Positions 61,815 through 64,000 of a DNA stretch of 64,000 nt are shown piece after piece (position 1 is the stretch's first letter; every line of letters begins with the position of its first letter). Made by a program: the position numbers and the translations under genes. The notes beneath the pieces are model-generated. The model saw nothing but the letters and a program-made list of their open reading frames with translations. It did not search any database and had not been told where the DNA came from. The stretch comes from Variovorax sp. SG517 (GTDB lineage Bacteria > Pseudomonadota > Gammaproteobacteria > Burkholderiales > Burkholderiaceae_C): positions 186,001-250,000 of the forward strand of contig NZ_JABMJG010000006.1 of NCBI RefSeq assembly GCF_013376045.1. Reading direction: 5' to 3'.

Positions 61815-61846
61815 GTCTGCTTTTCTTCTTGTCACTCGCCTACTGG
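61815..61846 (+). promoter_or_regulatory. Shared promoter-like element (weak copy)
   Basis: GTCTGCT, 17 nt, CCTACTGG, ending 8 nt before the quinone reductase ATG. If used it would give a nearly leaderless mRNA. Confidence 0.35.
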
Positions 61847-61853
61847 CAAAGTC

Positions 61854-62483
61854 ATGTCCAAACCCAAAGTCCTCATTGCCTTCTATTCCCGCAACAGCTC
61901 CACCGAACGCCTCGCCAACGCCATCGCGCAAGGCGCGGCGGCCGAAGGGGCCGAAGTGCGACTGCGCCGCGCCCGGGAGTTCGTCGCTCCGGAAATCATG
62001 CGCGATGTGCCCGAGTGGTCTGAGCGCGCCAGCGCGATGAACGCGAAGTACGAGGCGCCGACCGAAGCCGATGCCGACTGGGCAGATGCCGTCGTCTTCG
62101 GTACGCCGACGCGCTTCGGCTCCATCGCATCGGAGCTCAAGGCTTATATCGATTCCTTGGGTGGCCTCTGGTTCCAGGGCAAGCTCAACGGAAAGGTCGG
62201 CTCGGTGTTCGGCTCGACCTCGTCGAGGCACGGTGGCAACGAGGCGACGCTGCTCTCTCTGTACGGCCCCATGGCGCACCTCGGGCTCATCATCGTCCCG
62301 CTTGGATACGCCGACCCCGCGATGTTCGCCGCAGGCACGCCCTACGGCGCGACGCACGTCTCCCACAAGGACTCGGTGATGCCCGCGGCTGAAGAGCTCG
62401 CGGTGGCCGCCTACCAGGGGCGTCGCGTGGCGCTCACCGCGCGGGCGCTGCGCCTGCCGAAAGCCGTTGCCGAAGCGGCCTGA
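61854..62483 (+). CDS. NAD(P)H:quinone oxidoreductase (WrbA family)
   Basis: 209 aa. FMN loop ALIAFYSRNSSTERLANAI-like (SRNSSTERLAN), GTPTRFGSIASELKAYID, and STSSRHGGNEATLLS. Reduces benzoquinones to hydroquinones, keeping the dioxygenase substrate reduced. Immediately downstream of the ring-cleavage gene. Confidence 0.9.
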   Translation: MSKPKVLIAFYSRNSSTERLANAIAQGAAAEGAEVRLRRAREFVAPEIMRDVPEWSERASAMNAKYEAPTEADADWADAVVFGTPTRFGSIASELKAYIDSLGGLWFQGKLNGKVGSVFGSTSSRHGGNEATLLSLYGPMAHLGLIIVPLGYADPAMFAAGTPYGATHVSHKDSVMPAAEELAVAAYQGRRVALTARALRLPKAVAEAA

Positions 62484-62618
62484 GGGAGCCAGGAAGCAGG
62501 CTGCAGGAGTGGTGATGGCACCCGCTGCGCGGATCGCCCCTGGCGCTATGCTCGGGCCACACTGCCGCCTCGCGCGGCATCCCACCACCCTCTTCCCAGC
62601 GCTCTTCGCAGGCCGCCG

Positions 62619-63542
62619 ATGTTGGATCTGAAGGATGTCTTCTACTTCGTGCAGGTCGTCGACCGTGGAGGCTTCACGGCCGCCGGCACGGCATTGCGCC
62701 TGCCGAAGTCGACCTTGAGCCATCGCGTCCAGGAGCTGGAGAGCTACTTGGGCGTGCGACTTCTCAACAGGACCTCGCGGCAGTTCGGCATGACCGACAT
62801 CGGCAAGGAGTTCTACGAGTACGCCGTGGCGATGCTGCACAGCTCCGAGGTCGCCGAAGAGGCCGTACGCCAGCGCCTGACCGAGCCCAGCGGCGTGATC
62901 CGCCTGACCACGGCGGTGGAGATCGCGCAGTTCGCGCTGCGCGAGATCCTTCCTGTCTTTCTCAACCAGTATCCGAAGGTGCGCGTGATCGAGATCGCGA
63001 CCGACCGGTACGTGGACATCGTGGGCGAAGGCTTCGACCTAGCGATACGCGGACACACAGCCCCGCTGCAAAACTCCACGCTGGTGCAGCGCGCGCTCGC
63101 GGATGTGCCGTGGTACCTGTTCGCGAGTCCAGCCTATCTCAAAAAGAACGGTGTTCCCGAAAGCCCGGCCGATCTTGCGCAGCACGCAACCGTCGCGATG
63201 GTACGCAACGGCCCGCTCCAGTGGCAGTTGCACGGGCCGCACCGCGAGGAGATCGTGATGCCCATCGATCCACGCTTCCAGAGCAACAACATGGTCGCGC
63301 TGAAGGAAGCCGCGTGCGCCAGCCTGGGCATTGCCGCGCTGCCGGGCTACATCTGCCGCTCGGAACTGCGCTCCGGCGCCCTTCAGCAACTGCTGCCCGA
63401 CTGGTCGGCTGCGGATGCGCGCATTTCCGCGCTCATTCCCTTTCGCACCGGCCTGCTTCCGGCGGTGCGTTCGCTGGTCGATTTCCTAGCGGTGGAAATC
63501 CCGGTCATCACGGCCTTCGACCACCCTTCGCACTTCGTCTAA
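62619..63542 (+). CDS. LysR-family regulator of the hydroquinone cluster
   Basis: 307 aa. HTH RGGFTAAGTALRLPKSTLSHRVQEL (residues 16-40) and CrgA-type effector domain. LinR, the LinD/LinE regulator, is also of the LysR family. Located between the quinone reductase and the maleylacetate-reductase-like gene. Confidence 0.88.
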   Translation: MLDLKDVFYFVQVVDRGGFTAAGTALRLPKSTLSHRVQELESYLGVRLLNRTSRQFGMTDIGKEFYEYAVAMLHSSEVAEEAVRQRLTEPSGVIRLTTAVEIAQFALREILPVFLNQYPKVRVIEIATDRYVDIVGEGFDLAIRGHTAPLQNSTLVQRALADVPWYLFASPAYLKKNGVPESPADLAQHATVAMVRNGPLQWQLHGPHREEIVMPIDPRFQSNNMVALKEAACASLGIAALPGYICRSELRSGALQQLLPDWSAADARISALIPFRTGLLPAVRSLVDFLAVEIPVITAFDHPSHFV

Positions 63543-63601
63543 GCCCCTCCAACGCCCCGCGCCGTCGTCCACACACATGGACGCTGTGTCTGGCAAACAG
63601 C

Positions 63602-63645
63602 GGCTTGTGACCCGGAGATGCCCAGCCTATCTTGTCGGTCCGACA
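63602..63645. promoter_or_regulatory. Palindrome TGTCGGTCCGACA plus weak shared element
   Basis: TGTCGG-T-CCGACA at 63633-63645 is a perfect 13-bp palindrome, and the half-site CCGACA recurs at 63658-63663. GGCTTGT, 17 nt, CCTATCTT (63602-63633) is a weak copy of the shared promoter element directly before it. The arrangement suggests a promoter with an operator at its start site, for the LysR protein or another regulator. Confidence 0.5.
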
Positions 63646-63662
63646 TACAACGTGCGACCGAC

Positions 63663-64000
63663 ATGAATCACTTGAACTGCTTGCCGCAAGAAGGCATCTA
63701 CTGGGGCCAACACATCCTGCAGGGCGTCGTTGCACGGCTCGGCGATCATGGCATCCATCGACCGATCACTTTCACGGTGGCGCCTCTGGAAGCCCTCTAC
63801 CGCAGCTGCGTCCAGCCCAACCTGAAGGAGCAGGCGGGCAGCTTCACGGAACTGCCCGCGCACGTGCCGGACGTCGCGGTGCAGGAAGGGCTCGACGCCT
63901 GCCTGCAAGCCGGTGCCGGATCGATCGTCGCGCTCGGCGGCGGATCGGTGCTCGACGCGGCCAAGGCGGTATCGCATCTGCATCACGAGAAGACCGGGCG
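63663..64000 (+). CDS. Iron-containing dehydrogenase, probable maleylacetate reductase (3' end outside window)
   Basis: The first 112 codons are present. GGGSVLDAAKAVS (residues 92-104) is the NAD-binding signature of group III (iron) alcohol dehydrogenases, including maleylacetate reductases (LinF, PcpE). The lack of the downstream metal-ligand region prevents assignment, but position next to LinD/LinE-like and LysR genes favours maleylacetate reductase, which makes 3-oxoadipate. Confidence 0.68.
   Translation, partial: MNHLNCLPQEGIYWGQHILQGVVARLGDHGIHRPITFTVAPLEALYRSCVQPNLKEQAGSFTELPAHVPDVAVQEGLDACLQAGAGSIVALGGGSVLDAAKAVSHLHHEKTG

Overview
The base composition (about 65-68% G+C), the gene families (Bug-type solute receptors, many LysR regulators, FCD-GntR regulators, a DUF3701 integrase domain) and the codon use suggest a beta-proteobacterium of the Comamonadaceae, most like Variovorax. 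This is judged from protein resemblance only. The window looks chromosomal and accessory. It is a series of catabolic and stress cassettes separated by small scars (a toxin-antitoxin pair, a transketolase remnant, an integrase fragment, an IS21 remnant). I saw no rRNA, tRNA or CRISPR array.

Layout, left half. 1-1821 (-) is a lipoprotein alginate-lyase-family enzyme, cut by the window edge, with palindromic operator candidates upstream. 2434-6777 (-) is a tightly coupled operon of type II dehydroquinase, shikimate dehydrogenase homologue, class III CoA-transferase, MaoC hydratase, VOC protein and ketopantoate-reductase homologue, with a divergent LysR gene. 7993-9261 (-) is an unassigned protein with a possible glycosyltransferase fold. 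10375-13817 resembles a nitrobenzoate cassette: nitroreductase, DUF4863/PnbB-like lyase, Bug receptor and LysR. 15480-24603 is an amino-acid or cyclic-amide cassette: GntR, hydantoinase, ABC permease and receptor, DHDPS-family enzyme, and divergently a three-part fused flavin dehydrogenase plus an M20 hydrolase. An array of GTATAC half-sites lies between the two arms. 24.9-31.5 kb holds mobile-element debris, an OafA-type acyltransferase, a CocE-type hydrolase, a LysR and an SDR.

Right half (31.5-64 kb) is mostly electrophile, quinone and peroxide defence joined to aromatic catabolism. It has four OsmC-type domains, three AhpD-like proteins, a thiol peroxidase, two quinone reductases, GSTs, an ECF41 (SigJ) sigma factor, an orphan soluble histidine kinase, two LuxR-type regulators with altered receiver domains and two winged-helix/NB-ARC regulators (one truncated). 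From 56.3 kb to the end lies a hydroquinone-type degradation set: LinD-like GST, amidase, tryptophan-dioxygenase-like protein, nitroreductase, LinE/PcpA-like ring-cleavage dioxygenase, quinone reductase, LysR and a maleylacetate-reductase-like iron dehydrogenase.

The most notable observation is a shared promoter-like element, -35 G(G/T/C)CT(A/T)CC, a nearly fixed 17-nt gap, and -10 CCTACGAT. It occurs about a dozen times between 38.6 and 63.6 kb, each time just upstream of a gene or operon and pointing into it. It would tie the stress genes, the regulators and the hydroquinone genes into one regulon. The sigma gene and the neighbouring NB-ARC regulator also carry matches to the published ECF41 promoter (TGTCACA, 16 nt, CGTC).
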